Below, one piece after another: positions 51,131-61,607 of a stretch of 64,000 bases of DNA. Where the stretch lies: contig JAHBVR010000017.1 in NCBI GenBank assembly GCA_019637395.1, positions 1 through 64,000 on the forward strand. The letters are read 5' to 3'. How positions within the stretch are numbered: position 1 is the first letter of the stretch; each line of letters begins with the position of its first letter. The position numbers were made by a program, and so were the translations under genes. Source of the stretch: Vulcanimicrobiota bacterium (lineage in GTDB: Bacteria; Vulcanimicrobiota; Xenobia; Xenobiales; JADMJV01). The notes under the pieces are model-generated. The model saw only the letters and a list, made by a program, of their open reading frames with translations, was not told the origin of the DNA and did not search any database.

Positions 51131-51805
51131 CTACAGGTAGCGGCTCATTTCGCCCACGCTCTGGAAGCGGTCGTCAGGATCCTTTTCCAGGCATCTCAAG
51201 ATCAGGTCAGCGTAGGGACCCGGTGGTTCGGGTGGATGGTAAGAACGAATGCGATCGACCAGCACCGGCAGGCAGTTGCTCTGGAAAGGCAGACGGCCGC
51301 TATACCAGCGGTAGAGCACGATGCCCAGGGCCCAGATGTCGCTGCGCGCGTCCGGCTCCTGGTGATGGGTGTGTTCAGGGGACCAGTAGGGGGCGGTCGG
51401 CGTGGCCTCAAAGAGTTCCGAAGGGCCGTGGCGCTCTTCCAGGTAGTCCAGGCCAAAGCCCCAGATCTTCACAGTGTTGCCGGGGAACAGCCAGAGGCAG
51501 TGGCAATTGAGCAAGCGATGGGGGAGGCCGCGCCAGTGAGCATATTCCAGAGCCCCGAACATCCCGCGCACGAAATCCTCGGGGTTCTCCGGAATGTCTA
51601 GCAGCGGCTTGGCTTCCTGCAGTCCCTCGACCACCAGGTAATCGTCGTCCAGTAACTCCTGGACACCGATGATATGGGGATGCTGGAGGCCGCACAACCG
51701 GGCCGAGATTTCTCGATAAAAGGACCTCAGTTCCGCATCGTGAGCGATATGCGCAGGGAATCTGACCAGGCTGGTGCGTCCGTCGGGACCGGTTTCGAAT
51801 TTCAC
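51131..51805 (-). CDS. Predicted pseudokinase (protein kinase fold without catalytic residues)
   Basis: The 224-residue protein aligns to the Ser/Thr kinase fold but lacks the catalytic set. The VAIK-like strand reads TSLVRFPA (Arg for Lys). The HRD loop reads PHRLLNCHCLW (no Asp). DFG reads WGFGLDYL (no Asp). Structural parts are kept: QHPHIIGVQEL, YWSPEH in the APE place, DARSDIWALGIVLYRWYSGRLPF, LEKDPDDRFQSVGEM. It should bind partners or nucleotide without transferring phosphate. The N-lobe is short and the glycine loop is not seen. It lies just 41 bases after the DUF2103-like gene on the same strand. Confidence 0.75.
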   Translation of the reverse strand: MKFETGPDGRTSLVRFPAHIAHDAELRSFYREISARLCGLQHPHIIGVQELLDDDYLVVEGLQEAKPLLDIPENPEDFVRGMFGALEYAHWRGLPHRLLNCHCLWLFPGNTVKIWGFGLDYLEERHGPSELFEATPTAPYWSPEHTHHQEPDARSDIWALGIVLYRWYSGRLPFQSNCLPVLVDRIRSYHPPEPPGPYADLILRCLEKDPDDRFQSVGEMSRYL

Positions 51806-51846
51806 TACTGCGAAAATACGATCGAACGGCTTGCCTCCCTCTCGGA

Positions 51847-52122
51847 TTATTGCTTATCTTTTTGGAGCCATTCCTGGGCCAGCTGGAGATCCGAGCAGAT
51901 CAAAAAGACTTCCTGGGTCGCTCCAGAGCGCAGGTAAATGCACTTGAGGCCGGCCGGGGTGGGATACTGAACCTTGAATTCGGCCACCCCGCGGCCCTTG
52001 CGGCGGTTGATGCGACCCGGCACGATGCGCTGGACGTGAGGGCAGTCTTTGAGGATTTGCTTGCTCAGCTCTTCCAGGCCCTCGAGCATGCTGTGCTGCT
52101 TCTTGACTTTACCGAATTTCAC
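51847..52122 (-). CDS. Small protein, probable DUF2103
   Basis: I start the gene at GTG 52122, which overlaps the methyltransferase stop (GTGA), rather than at the longer upstream frame, whose first 78 codons shadow the methyltransferase. The 91-residue product reads HSMLEGLEELSKQILKDC, IVPGRINRRKGRG and SGATQEVFLICSD, resembling the DUF2103 pattern (PGrI, then tqEVF). The final codons DKQ and stop are formed by an uptake-like motif (51849-51857). Family call is from memory of the pattern and is tentative; function unknown. Confidence 0.6.
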   Translation of the reverse strand: MKFGKVKKQHSMLEGLEELSKQILKDCPHVQRIVPGRINRRKGRGVAEFKVQYPTPAGLKCIYLRSGATQEVFLICSDLQLAQEWLQKDKQ

Positions 52123-53063
52123 CGCTTCGAGAAGGCGGCCACGATCTGGACATTGGCCACCTCGGTACCGGTCGCGGCCAGGCGCTCTTCCAGGATTTCG
52201 TAGATGCGCGGGTCGGGCAAGAGCGGCTCCATCCAGGCGCGCAGGAATCCGGTGGTGTCCTTTGCGTATTTTTGGCGGTCCCCGTCTCGCTCTAGCTGCT
52301 CGGCGAAGGGCGTGGTCAGGCGCTGGATACGGCATTGCTCCACTTGAAAACCGCAACGTTCCAGCGGTTGGCGGATTTCTTGCTCGTCTCTATAGTAGAT
52401 GGGCATGACGAAGGGAGGGTGGCCGAGTTCCTGTAGGATTTGATCCAGCAACCGGTACATCTTCAGACCGGCCACATCTCCATCCTGATTGCCTCCGCTG
52501 ACGATAATCAGGCGTCCGCCGGGCACCAACTCCTCGGCGCGGGCTTGTAAGAAAGCTTCCCAGTCGCGGGCGGCCTGATCCACCAGCACTTTTCGGGACT
52601 GCGGTTCCATCAGGGCGAAAAGGACTCCGTTCGGGTTGGGCACCGGCGGCAGTTGGCTGAGCCAGTGCACGGTCGAGTAGCAACAGGCAATATGCAGCGT
52701 CCCCGGGGGGACGACCGGTTGGAAAAAGCTGGTGGCATTGGCCTGGGCCCAGATGTTGGGACCATAGGGCGTCAGGTTGCGGAAAAAGCCGTTCCAGTTG
52801 TTGGCGGGAAGATCGTTATGAGTGATCATAAGGGGTTGTTGCGAGCGCTGGCGGACCAGTTGGGTTAACTTGCGCATCAGCATCAGCGAGTTTTTTCCTT
52901 CCGAACAACCCAGGTCGGCCAGGCCGATCGGGCCGTTCTCGGGTAAAGGAATGGCCCGGGCAGCTTCTTCGATGAGATCCTGGCTGGAAAGGATGAACTG
53001 CTCCTGGACCTGCGAGTGCTGATCGTAGAAGCCGTCCCCTTTCATGGAAGGAATGGTGGGCAT
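52119..53063 (-). CDS. SABATH-like SAM-dependent carboxyl methyltransferase
   Basis: The 314-residue protein matches the SABATH (salicylate/jasmonate/indoleacetate carboxyl methyltransferase) plan: YDQHSQVQEQFI at the start, SAM-binding GLADLGCSEGKNSL, THNDLPANNWNGFF, ATSFFQPVVPPGTLHIACCY then STVHWLSQLP (substrate site), and GGRLIIVSGG. The start is ATG 53063 or 53045 (MKGDGF). Plant members methylate small carboxylic acids; the bacterial substrate is unknown. It is divergent from the HTH gene, with a motif inverted repeat in the shared upstream region. Confidence 0.8.
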   Translation of the reverse strand: MPTIPSMKGDGFYDQHSQVQEQFILSSQDLIEEAARAIPLPENGPIGLADLGCSEGKNSLMLMRKLTQLVRQRSQQPLMITHNDLPANNWNGFFRNLTPYGPNIWAQANATSFFQPVVPPGTLHIACCYSTVHWLSQLPPVPNPNGVLFALMEPQSRKVLVDQAARDWEAFLQARAEELVPGGRLIIVSGGNQDGDVAGLKMYRLLDQILQELGHPPFVMPIYYRDEQEIRQPLERCGFQVEQCRIQRLTTPFAEQLERDGDRQKYAKDTTGFLRAWMEPLLPDPRIYEILEERLAATGTEVANVQIVAAFSKR

Positions 53064-53106
53064 CGCTGATGCTTCCCCGGCAGGCGGGGCCCGTCCCTGC
53101 CCAAAG

Positions 53107-53142
53107 ATAAGCAATTATCCAAGCGGCCGGATAATTGCTTAT
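53107..53142. repeat. Inverted repeat of two uptake-like motifs in a divergent intergenic region
   Basis: ATAAGCAATTATCC (53107-53120) and its exact reverse complement (53129-53142) flank an eight-base spacer (aagcggcc). Unlike the other pairs it lies between two divergent gene starts, where a terminator is not expected. It could still affect either promoter. Confidence 0.9.
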
Positions 53143-53217
53143 TCCAAATTTTCGGGGTGAGGGGTTGCAGGGGATTTACGCTCTCTTCTGAACACCCGAA
53201 GACGTATGATCCCGCCC

Positions 53218-54108
53218 ATGGATAAAGTCGTTCAAGCTTTGCGCGCCCGGCGCAGGGCTGAAGGCCTAACGCAAAGAGCAGTGGCCCACGGTGTGGGCTG
53301 CAGTCAACCTTATCTTTCGCAGGTCGAGCGCGGGCGACGGCCGCTCTCCGAAAAGATGGCGCTACGCCTGGAAGAGTTCCTGGAGTGTCCTGGACTCTTT
53401 ACCACCGCCCCCTTCCTGAAAGGCAGGCCGCCCATGACGGATACTTCCAAGGTCATCAGACGTTCTTTGATTCAAGGTGCTGTGGCTCCGACGGACCCGC
53501 CTCCGGATCTGGGGCGCAGGCCCCGCCACTCGCAAGTGCACCAGAAGTGGGGAGTAGAAGATCGGCTTTCCGGCCTGACCACAGTCTTCAGAGAAGAAAC
53601 GGGTGACATGCTGGAAAGGTTGGAGAAGGAGAAGGGACCGGATCAGCGCTACTGGCGCAACTTTAACTCACTGCGCTTCGACTCCTGGTGTGAGCGCTGG
53701 TTTTTACTGGCCCTGGCCCTCTTGGGCGCTCAGTTGACAGGAGTGCGACTGAGTGCGATGGGCTGTGCGCTGGCCGTGGTCAACGGCAAGTCCGGCAAGG
53801 AATTTAAAGGCTGCCATCGGGGCTTCCTTATGCAGCACCAGGGGGTCTCGATTGCCTGGGTGCCTCAAGTGGCCGTGCGCACGCGAGCCATGTATCGCTG
53901 CCCGGACAACGTCCTGCTCATTTCCAAAGGCGACAAAACGGTGACCGCCGTGGTCGAAGTCGTGGGTGGCGAATATCATACCCTGGATGAATTGGTGGAA
54001 CGGGCCTACGAGTTAGGCGTGCCTTTCTACGCCCTGGACGCTGGTTGGGTGGGCGACCCACGGGTCTTTCCCATGATCCTGGACTGGGCCGTCTCCCTGG
54101 TCGCCTAG
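53218..54108 (+). CDS. XRE-type HTH protein with C-terminal domain of unknown fold
   Basis: From ATG 53218 (MDKVVQALRARRRAEGLTQ) the 296-residue protein has a Cro/C1 helix-turn-helix in residues 4-60 (TQRAVAHGVGCSQPYLSQVERGRRPLSEK). The C-terminal 190 residues contain a hydrophobic helix (WFLLALALLGAQLTGVRL) and a segment TVTAVVEVVGGEYHTLDELVERAYELGVPFYAL. This loosely recalls a PD-(D/E)xK core (VVEV-G-YH), but the full active site is not evident. It probably controls itself and perhaps the divergent methyltransferase. ATG 53206 is an alternative start. Confidence 0.7.
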   Translation: MDKVVQALRARRRAEGLTQRAVAHGVGCSQPYLSQVERGRRPLSEKMALRLEEFLECPGLFTTAPFLKGRPPMTDTSKVIRRSLIQGAVAPTDPPPDLGRRPRHSQVHQKWGVEDRLSGLTTVFREETGDMLERLEKEKGPDQRYWRNFNSLRFDSWCERWFLLALALLGAQLTGVRLSAMGCALAVVNGKSGKEFKGCHRGFLMQHQGVSIAWVPQVAVRTRAMYRCPDNVLLISKGDKTVTAVVEVVGGEYHTLDELVERAYELGVPFYALDAGWVGDPRVFPMILDWAVSLVA

Positions 54109-54656
54109 AGCTTACCGAACCAGCCGGTGATGTCGAAATAAATCGGGAAACTTTTGCCTTCGGTGTTGATCACCATTACCCGGTCATACTGCCGGGCCCT
54201 GACGCACGATGCCTTGTCTCTGCCACTTCCAGCCGGCCAGGCGGCACACCGAATACTCCTCCGAGACGTTGAGCGCATTCCAAGATTGCTCTGGGCTTGA
54301 GCCGTCGTGCCCCGCGCGAATGGCTCCAGACAGGCCGCGCAGCATGAAATCGTGCAGGTTTTCCCCGGCTGTATCCCCCTCCCGCTTAGAAATAAGCAAT
54401 AACACATAGTGGGCGTCGAGCTGGAGGTAATTGCTTATCAGGACATTGCGGGCTTGTTTTTCGGCGTTTGGCCAGTCTGAGGCGGCCAGGGCCTTGAGCA
54501 TGAGGTGAGGTCGGCATAGCCGTTGTAGCCGGGAAGGTGGGTGTAGGCCTGGCGCAGGGCGGTGAAGTCGGTGGCAGGATCGCAGCGCTGCGCCTGCTTG
54601 AGCAGGTCCTCGTAGTCCTGACCCCAGAGCGGCCCGGCCAGAGCAAAAACCTTCGC
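54105..54656 (-). pseudogene. DUF4919-like protein remnant with two frameshifts
   Basis: Three frames rebuild one protein: VFALAGPLWGQDYEDLLKQ and FTALRQAYTHLPGYNGYADL (up to about 54500), then LKALAASDWPNAEKQARNVL and EEYSVCRLAGWKWQRQGI, and finally QYDRVMVINTEGKSFPIYFDITGWFG ending at 54105. The whole resembles DUF4919 proteins. Breaks lie near 54500 and near 54190. Two uptake-like motifs in opposite orientation (54392, 54430) lie inside the middle frame. No clean start codon is visible at the front, although a signal-peptide-like FALAG is present. A dead gene or sequencing indels. Confidence 0.6.
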
Positions 54657-54764
54657 ATGCTGGCCTTTTTCGGGACGCGCGGGCGGATTGCCTAGGCCTT
54701 ATCGAAGGAGGAAGTCGGCGGGCCGAAAAGGAGGGCTTATAGTCTAGGTGAGGAGTGCTTTAAT

Positions 54765-57585
<2,821 letters not shown>

Positions 57586-57599
<14 letters not shown>

Positions 57600-57999
57600 C
57601 CACCGGGCACGGGCATTGGGCCATCAACTGAAGGCCGATGCCCACCGGGGGTCCCGAGCCCCGAAAAGGGCTCCCCATAACCAGCATACGAGCCTCGCGC
57701 TCGCGTACCAGGCGCACCAGTACTTCGACGCGGGAACCGAGTTCCACGTTGGTCAATAATTCAACGTCCGCTGGCCATCCCTGGCGCTGGGCGTTGAGTG
57801 TTTCTTCGGCCTGGTTGATGAGCTGGTCGTGAAAGGCCTGAGTATCGCGGTCGGCCTCGGCCGGGTCTTCGATAGGCTCTACGGCGTGCACCAGCACCAG
57901 ATGGCCGTGCAGCGCCCGGGCCAGCTTCAGTCCCTCGTCCACGATATTGGAGGTGTGCGGGCTCAGATCAGTCCCTACGATGATTGCGTTCGTTGGCAT
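57586..57999 (-). CDS. Universal stress protein (UspA family)
   Basis: The 137-residue protein has the Usp fold: [26 protein letters not shown] at the start and a C-terminal [20 protein letters not shown] then PCPVVIVP, where the ATP-binding GxxGx(9)G(S/T) pattern is only partly kept. It may therefore not bind ATP. Expressed alone, convergent with acnA. Confidence 0.85.
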
Positions 58000-58395
58000 A
58001 TGCCCTCCCTTTGCAGAAGTCTACCCCTGGGGGTAACCGCCCAGGAGGTCACTTTGATTCCCAAAGATAAGCAATTATCCGCCGAGCGGGTTATTGCTTA
58101 TCTTTGGGAGAACAGAGGATCCTATGGGTTTTCTCGAATAGATCTGCCTTGGGGGCAACTGCTCATGGTGTCGTAACTAGAACTGGTTAGCCCTAAACGA
58201 GATGGTTGATGCTTTTAAACGTGTATTTTGGCGACTTAAGTATACTTTTCGGTTGCAGTCTATGCTATGAAAGCCTTATTTGACGCGGCTTTTCGCCTCT
58301 GAGGGGTCCGCAACGCTGGAGACCAAGTAGGACGGGGCCTGACGCTGACAGAACAGAGCGCCAGTTATACGGGGGCAAATGGAGATTTCACAACG
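58000..58395. other. 396-bp intergenic region with motif hairpin and likely control elements
   Basis: Between divergent usp and the NarL-type regulator. It contains the long motif inverted repeat at 58059-58109, a small GC palindrome (ACCCC, tg, GGGGT, about 58023-58034), and an A/T-rich stretch with a ten-base palindrome AAGTATACTT (about 58238-58247) that could be a promoter element or operator. No coding frame is convincing here. Confidence 0.5.
58059..58109. repeat. Longest motif inverted repeat (17-bp perfect arms)
   Basis: TCCCAAAGATAAGCAAT (58059-58075) is matched exactly by its reverse complement at 58093-58109. The spacer tatccgccgagcgggtt can pair further in its GC part. Both arms carry the extended AAGATAAGCAAT. 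It lies between two divergent gene starts. Confidence 0.92.
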
Positions 58396-59061
58396 GTGGA
58401 GCCGATTCGGGTTATAGTGGTGGACGACCATTCGGTCGTGCGCATGGGTTTAAGGACCGTGTTGGCGGATAACACGGACATGAAATTGGTCGCGGAAGGC
58501 GAAACGGGTGCTCAAGCCTGTGAGCTTGTGGAAAAATACAAGCCGGATGTATTGCTTATAGATCTGACTCTGCCGGATGGTAACGGCCTTGAGGTCATCC
58601 GCGAGATTCGCCGGCAGTCGCCGGCCACGCAGGTATTAGTGCTGACCATGCACGACAACGAACTTTTCCTCATCGACGCCCTGGTGGCGGGAGCGGCGGG
58701 GTATCTGCTTAAGGACTCTCCGCCCAAGCTCATTCCGCTCTCCATTCACACTCTCTTTCAGGGCGGTTGCTTGCTGGAAAAGCGGCTGCTCAGCCGATTG
58801 GTCCGGCTGGTTTCCCAGGGCCGGCGGATGCCGGGCGAGGAGGAAGCCACCACACCGGCTTCGGCGTCCAATCTGAGCGAGCGCGAACTGGCCGTGTTGC
58901 GTCTGATCTCGAAGGGCAGCAGCAACCGGGTCATCGGCGAGAAGCTCCACCTGGCCGAAGCCACCGTGAAGAAATACGTGCACAGTTTGAAGTCGAAGCT
59001 CAGTGTTTCCGATCGAGCCGAAGCGGCTGTGGTTGGAATGCGCCTGGGCCTGCTGGAGTAA
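58396..59061 (+). CDS. NarL/FixJ-family response regulator
   Basis: The 221-residue protein has a REC domain (VVDDHSVVR, phospho-acceptor Asp in VLLIDLTLPDGNG, Lys in YLLKDSPP) and a LuxR-type HTH (NLSERELAVLRLISKGSSN, then EATVKKYVHSLKSKL). Start is GTG 58396. A motif copy at 58551 encodes LLID, placing it across the phosphorylation site. No sensor is adjacent, although the hybrid kinase at 59818-61590 is close by on the opposite strand. Target genes unknown. Confidence 0.92.
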   Translation: MEPIRVIVVDDHSVVRMGLRTVLADNTDMKLVAEGETGAQACELVEKYKPDVLLIDLTLPDGNGLEVIREIRRQSPATQVLVLTMHDNELFLIDALVAGAAGYLLKDSPPKLIPLSIHTLFQGGCLLEKRLLSRLVRLVSQGRRMPGEEEATTPASASNLSERELAVLRLISKGSSNRVIGEKLHLAEATVKKYVHSLKSKLSVSDRAEAAVVGMRLGLLE

Positions 59062-59118
59062 GCCGACGGAACCCGTTTGAAAAAAGGAATAGCGGCCCTG
59101 CTTGAAATAGACAATAGA

Positions 59119-59562
59119 ATGATCAAGTCTCTGGCCCTTTTGCTGGCGTTGGGGCTCACCGGTTTGGCCCAGGCCAAGCCCTATTCTAATCGGGTCTACC
59201 AATTTCGCGCGGATTTCCCCACCGAAGTGGGGATCACGCGAGAAGAGAATTGGGGGCAGGTCTTCTTGAGCCGGCCCGCCCGTTATCAAAGTTATCAGGT
59301 TACCGTTCTGGACAGGACCAGGCCCCGATTCGATCTTCTGCAAATGGTGCGCCATCGCACGGGCAAGTATACCGAGGTAGAACTGCGCGACGAAAAGCGT
59401 CAGGGCCGGCAGGTGATTTACTGGTCGCGTATCGACGACGCGGGGGTGCCGGGGTGCTATCTCCTGCTGAGCACCGCCCGGCACAGCTACATCGTCTCCG
59501 CGGTCGGTTTCGATCTGGGACTGCAACAGCGCTTTCTAGATAGTTTCTCAATCACTCCGTGA
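59119..59562 (+). CDS. Small secreted protein, unknown function
   Basis: From ATG 59119 the 147-residue protein has a clean signal peptide (MIKSLALLLALGLTGLAQA). A beta-rich body follows (YQFRADFPTEVGITREENWG, VFLSRPARYQSYQVTVLDR, YIVSAVGFDLGLQQRFLDS). The pattern resembles small periplasmic proteins of the PsbP-like or DUF1795 kind, but I cannot assign it. It follows the regulator by 57 bases and may be co-transcribed. Confidence 0.7.
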   Translation: MIKSLALLLALGLTGLAQAKPYSNRVYQFRADFPTEVGITREENWGQVFLSRPARYQSYQVTVLDRTRPRFDLLQMVRHRTGKYTEVELRDEKRQGRQVIYWSRIDDAGVPGCYLLLSTARHSYIVSAVGFDLGLQQRFLDSFSITP

Positions 59563-59608
59563 CTCCAGTACCGGGTCACCGGGCAGGCCATGGCCGCATA
59601 CTGAGCAG

Positions 59609-59752
59609 ATGGAAGCTGTTCGCGAAGATCTGGGCAAGGTCACACATTACGAAGTGGGGGAATCCCCGGAATACGCCACCATGCGGCTCTCGATCTGGCT
59701 GTTCGTGTTGGGAATGGCGGTGTTAGTCGCGGTCCAACTGGCCGGAGTTTGA
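59609..59752 (+). CDS. Possible 47-residue tail-anchored membrane protein
   Basis: ATG 59609 to TGA 59752 encodes EAVREDLGKVTHYEVGESP then a C-terminal hydrophobic helix (SIWLFVLGMAVLVAVQLAGV). The helix and the gap between neighbouring genes suggest a real small gene. There is no strong Shine-Dalgarno. It ends shortly before the convergent hybrid kinase. Confidence 0.4.
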   Translation: MEAVREDLGKVTHYEVGESPEYATMRLSIWLFVLGMAVLVAVQLAGV

Positions 59753-59817
59753 CTAGCCCTTGATGAATCCGGCCAGGCCGGCGCCGGCCTGGACCCCGCG
59801 TCCCGAGATTTGAAAGC

Positions 59818-61590
59818 TCAGCGAGGAAAGAGACTCTGCAGCAAAGACTTACGCGCGGCTGGTTTCTGCAGATAGCCATCAAAGGCCAGACCCGGACGCG
59901 GAGGGATCATTTCTTCGGGACGGCGCCCGGTATGCGCCAGCACCCGCGAATCAGGGCAGTGCTGGCGCAACCATTCCAGCAAGTCCCAGCCATCCACGTC
60001 GGGCAGTCCCAGGTCCATCAAGATCACGGTCGGACACCCCTCTGCCAGCCTGGCCCTGGTTTCGGCCCCACTGTGGGCCATTTCCACCGTGCATCCCATC
60101 GACTCCAGCATGGACTTGAGGGCGTGGGCCGCCAACGGACTGTCTTCCACCACCAGCACCTGCAGCGTATAAGCCAAGGTCCAGACCTGGCCGATCAGGG
60201 CCGAGCGATCCACCGGTTTACTCAAATAACTGTTACAGCCCGCTTCCATGCAACTGGTTCGGTCCCCCCGGTTGGCGCTGGCGGTGAGGGCCAGGATCGG
60301 CGTGGTCAGGCCCTGCTCGCGCAAGGCCCGGGCGGTGGCGTAGCCATCCATGCCCGGCATATGCATGTCCAACACGATCACCGAGACGGTCTTTGTCTTC
60401 AGGAAATCTAAAGCCGTCTGGCCTTCTCCGGTGGTGTAGACGGTGGCTCCCGCTTCTTCCAGGTAATTGCGGACAATCTCCCGTATGTCTTCGCGGTCAT
60501 CGACCACCAGCGTGGTCAGCCCGGCCAGGTCCGGTAGCTGATAATCCTGCAGCGGCGCCGTCAGCAGTTCAATATTGCCATCGATAAGGTCTGGGCCGGG
60601 CGTCTCGAGGCGGAAGCGGAAGCAAGTGCCTTTGCCGGACTCACTGCTGACCTCCAGTTTGCCGCCCAGGAGGCGGACCAGCTGATGGCTGATGGACAGG
60701 CCGATGCTTTGAGTGTGCAGCAGCTTGGGCAAGGTTTCCGGATCCAACCCGACCCCGCTGTCGACGACCGCGAACTCCAACTCGCCGTCGGCCCAACGAA
60801 TGCTCAGGCGCACCCAGCCGCGCTCAGTGTATTTGATGGCGTTACTCAGTAAATTGACCAGGATCTGGCGCAAACGCGAGCGGTCGCTGGAAAGCGAACG
60901 CGGCACCAGCGTGTCGAAAAAAATCTGCAGGCCCAGACCCTTTTCCTGAGCCTCCGGTTCCATCTGGCCGCGGATTTCAGCGATCAGCGGAGTCAGTTCG
61001 AAGGGTTCTTTTTCCACCTGCAACTGATTCAGGCGAATGCGCGAAAGGTCGAACAAGTCGTTGAGGGTTTCCAGCAGCAACTGACCGTTGCGGTGGATGA
61101 CCTCCAGGTAGTGACGGTCGTCGGGGTCCTCGCTCTGACGCAGCAGGATGTCCACATAGCCCATCATGGCGGCCATGGGAGTGCGGATTTCGTGATTGGC
61201 GTAGCCCAGGAAATCTGAGCGCTCTTCGGGATCGGTATTGAGTTCGTGGCGCAACAGAGTGGCCAGCAGGGGCAAGGTGTCGAGCAGAGGCTGCGGCTTG
61301 GGTTGGCCGCCCAACAGCAGCAGCACCGCATCGCCCTGAGCGTAGGCGCGGGCCACACGTTTCTGGCGGTGGGTTTCGGCGGTTTGCTGGCGAGCGGCTT
61401 TTTCCACCAGCTTCTTCCAGAGGCGGGAATTTTTGAAGCCGAGGCCGCTGCGCCACTCTCCCGATCCCGGGTCGCGCACGAAGATAAGCAATTGTTCGGC
61501 TCCCACGCATTGGGCCAATTGATTGGACACCAGTTCGCGCCGGGTGGCGTCGCCGAACTGACCGAGGAGGGTCGAGAACCGCTTGGTCAT
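59818..61590 (-). CDS. Hybrid histidine kinase with two C-terminal receivers
   Basis: The 590-residue cytoplasmic protein has a GAF-like N-terminal part (1-115), HisKA with His133 in YANHEIRTPMAA, and HATPase (NLLSNAIKY, DSGVGL, SIGLSISHQL). A first REC follows (from about 358: LVVDDRED, Asp in VIVLDMHMPGMDGY, Lys in YLSKPV), then a second REC (from about 482: VVEDSPLA, Asp in VILMDLGLPDVDGW, Lys in YLQKPA). Both receivers look functional. It lacks an Hpt domain, so phosphotransfer would need a separate protein. Motif copy at 61484 encodes LLIFV. Overall a phosphorelay hub, partner unknown. Confidence 0.92.
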   Translation of the reverse strand: MTKRFSTLLGQFGDATRRELVSNQLAQCVGAEQLLIFVRDPGSGEWRSGLGFKNSRLWKKLVEKAARQQTAETHRQKRVARAYAQGDAVLLLLGGQPKPQPLLDTLPLLATLLRHELNTDPEERSDFLGYANHEIRTPMAAMMGYVDILLRQSEDPDDRHYLEVIHRNGQLLLETLNDLFDLSRIRLNQLQVEKEPFELTPLIAEIRGQMEPEAQEKGLGLQIFFDTLVPRSLSSDRSRLRQILVNLLSNAIKYTERGWVRLSIRWADGELEFAVVDSGVGLDPETLPKLLHTQSIGLSISHQLVRLLGGKLEVSSESGKGTCFRFRLETPGPDLIDGNIELLTAPLQDYQLPDLAGLTTLVVDDREDIREIVRNYLEEAGATVYTTGEGQTALDFLKTKTVSVIVLDMHMPGMDGYATARALREQGLTTPILALTASANRGDRTSCMEAGCNSYLSKPVDRSALIGQVWTLAYTLQVLVVEDSPLAAHALKSMLESMGCTVEMAHSGAETRARLAEGCPTVILMDLGLPDVDGWDLLEWLRQHCPDSRVLAHTGRRPEEMIPPRPGLAFDGYLQKPAARKSLLQSLFPR

Positions 61591-61607
61591 CCCGGTTGCT
61601 TTGCCAA

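Noticed and set aside
51847-52356. Longer 169-residue version of the DUF2103-like gene
   Set aside because: The extra N-terminal part lies within the methyltransferase gene in another frame and is Arg/Pro-rich shadow sequence. GTG 52122 with a GTGA overlap is the better start.
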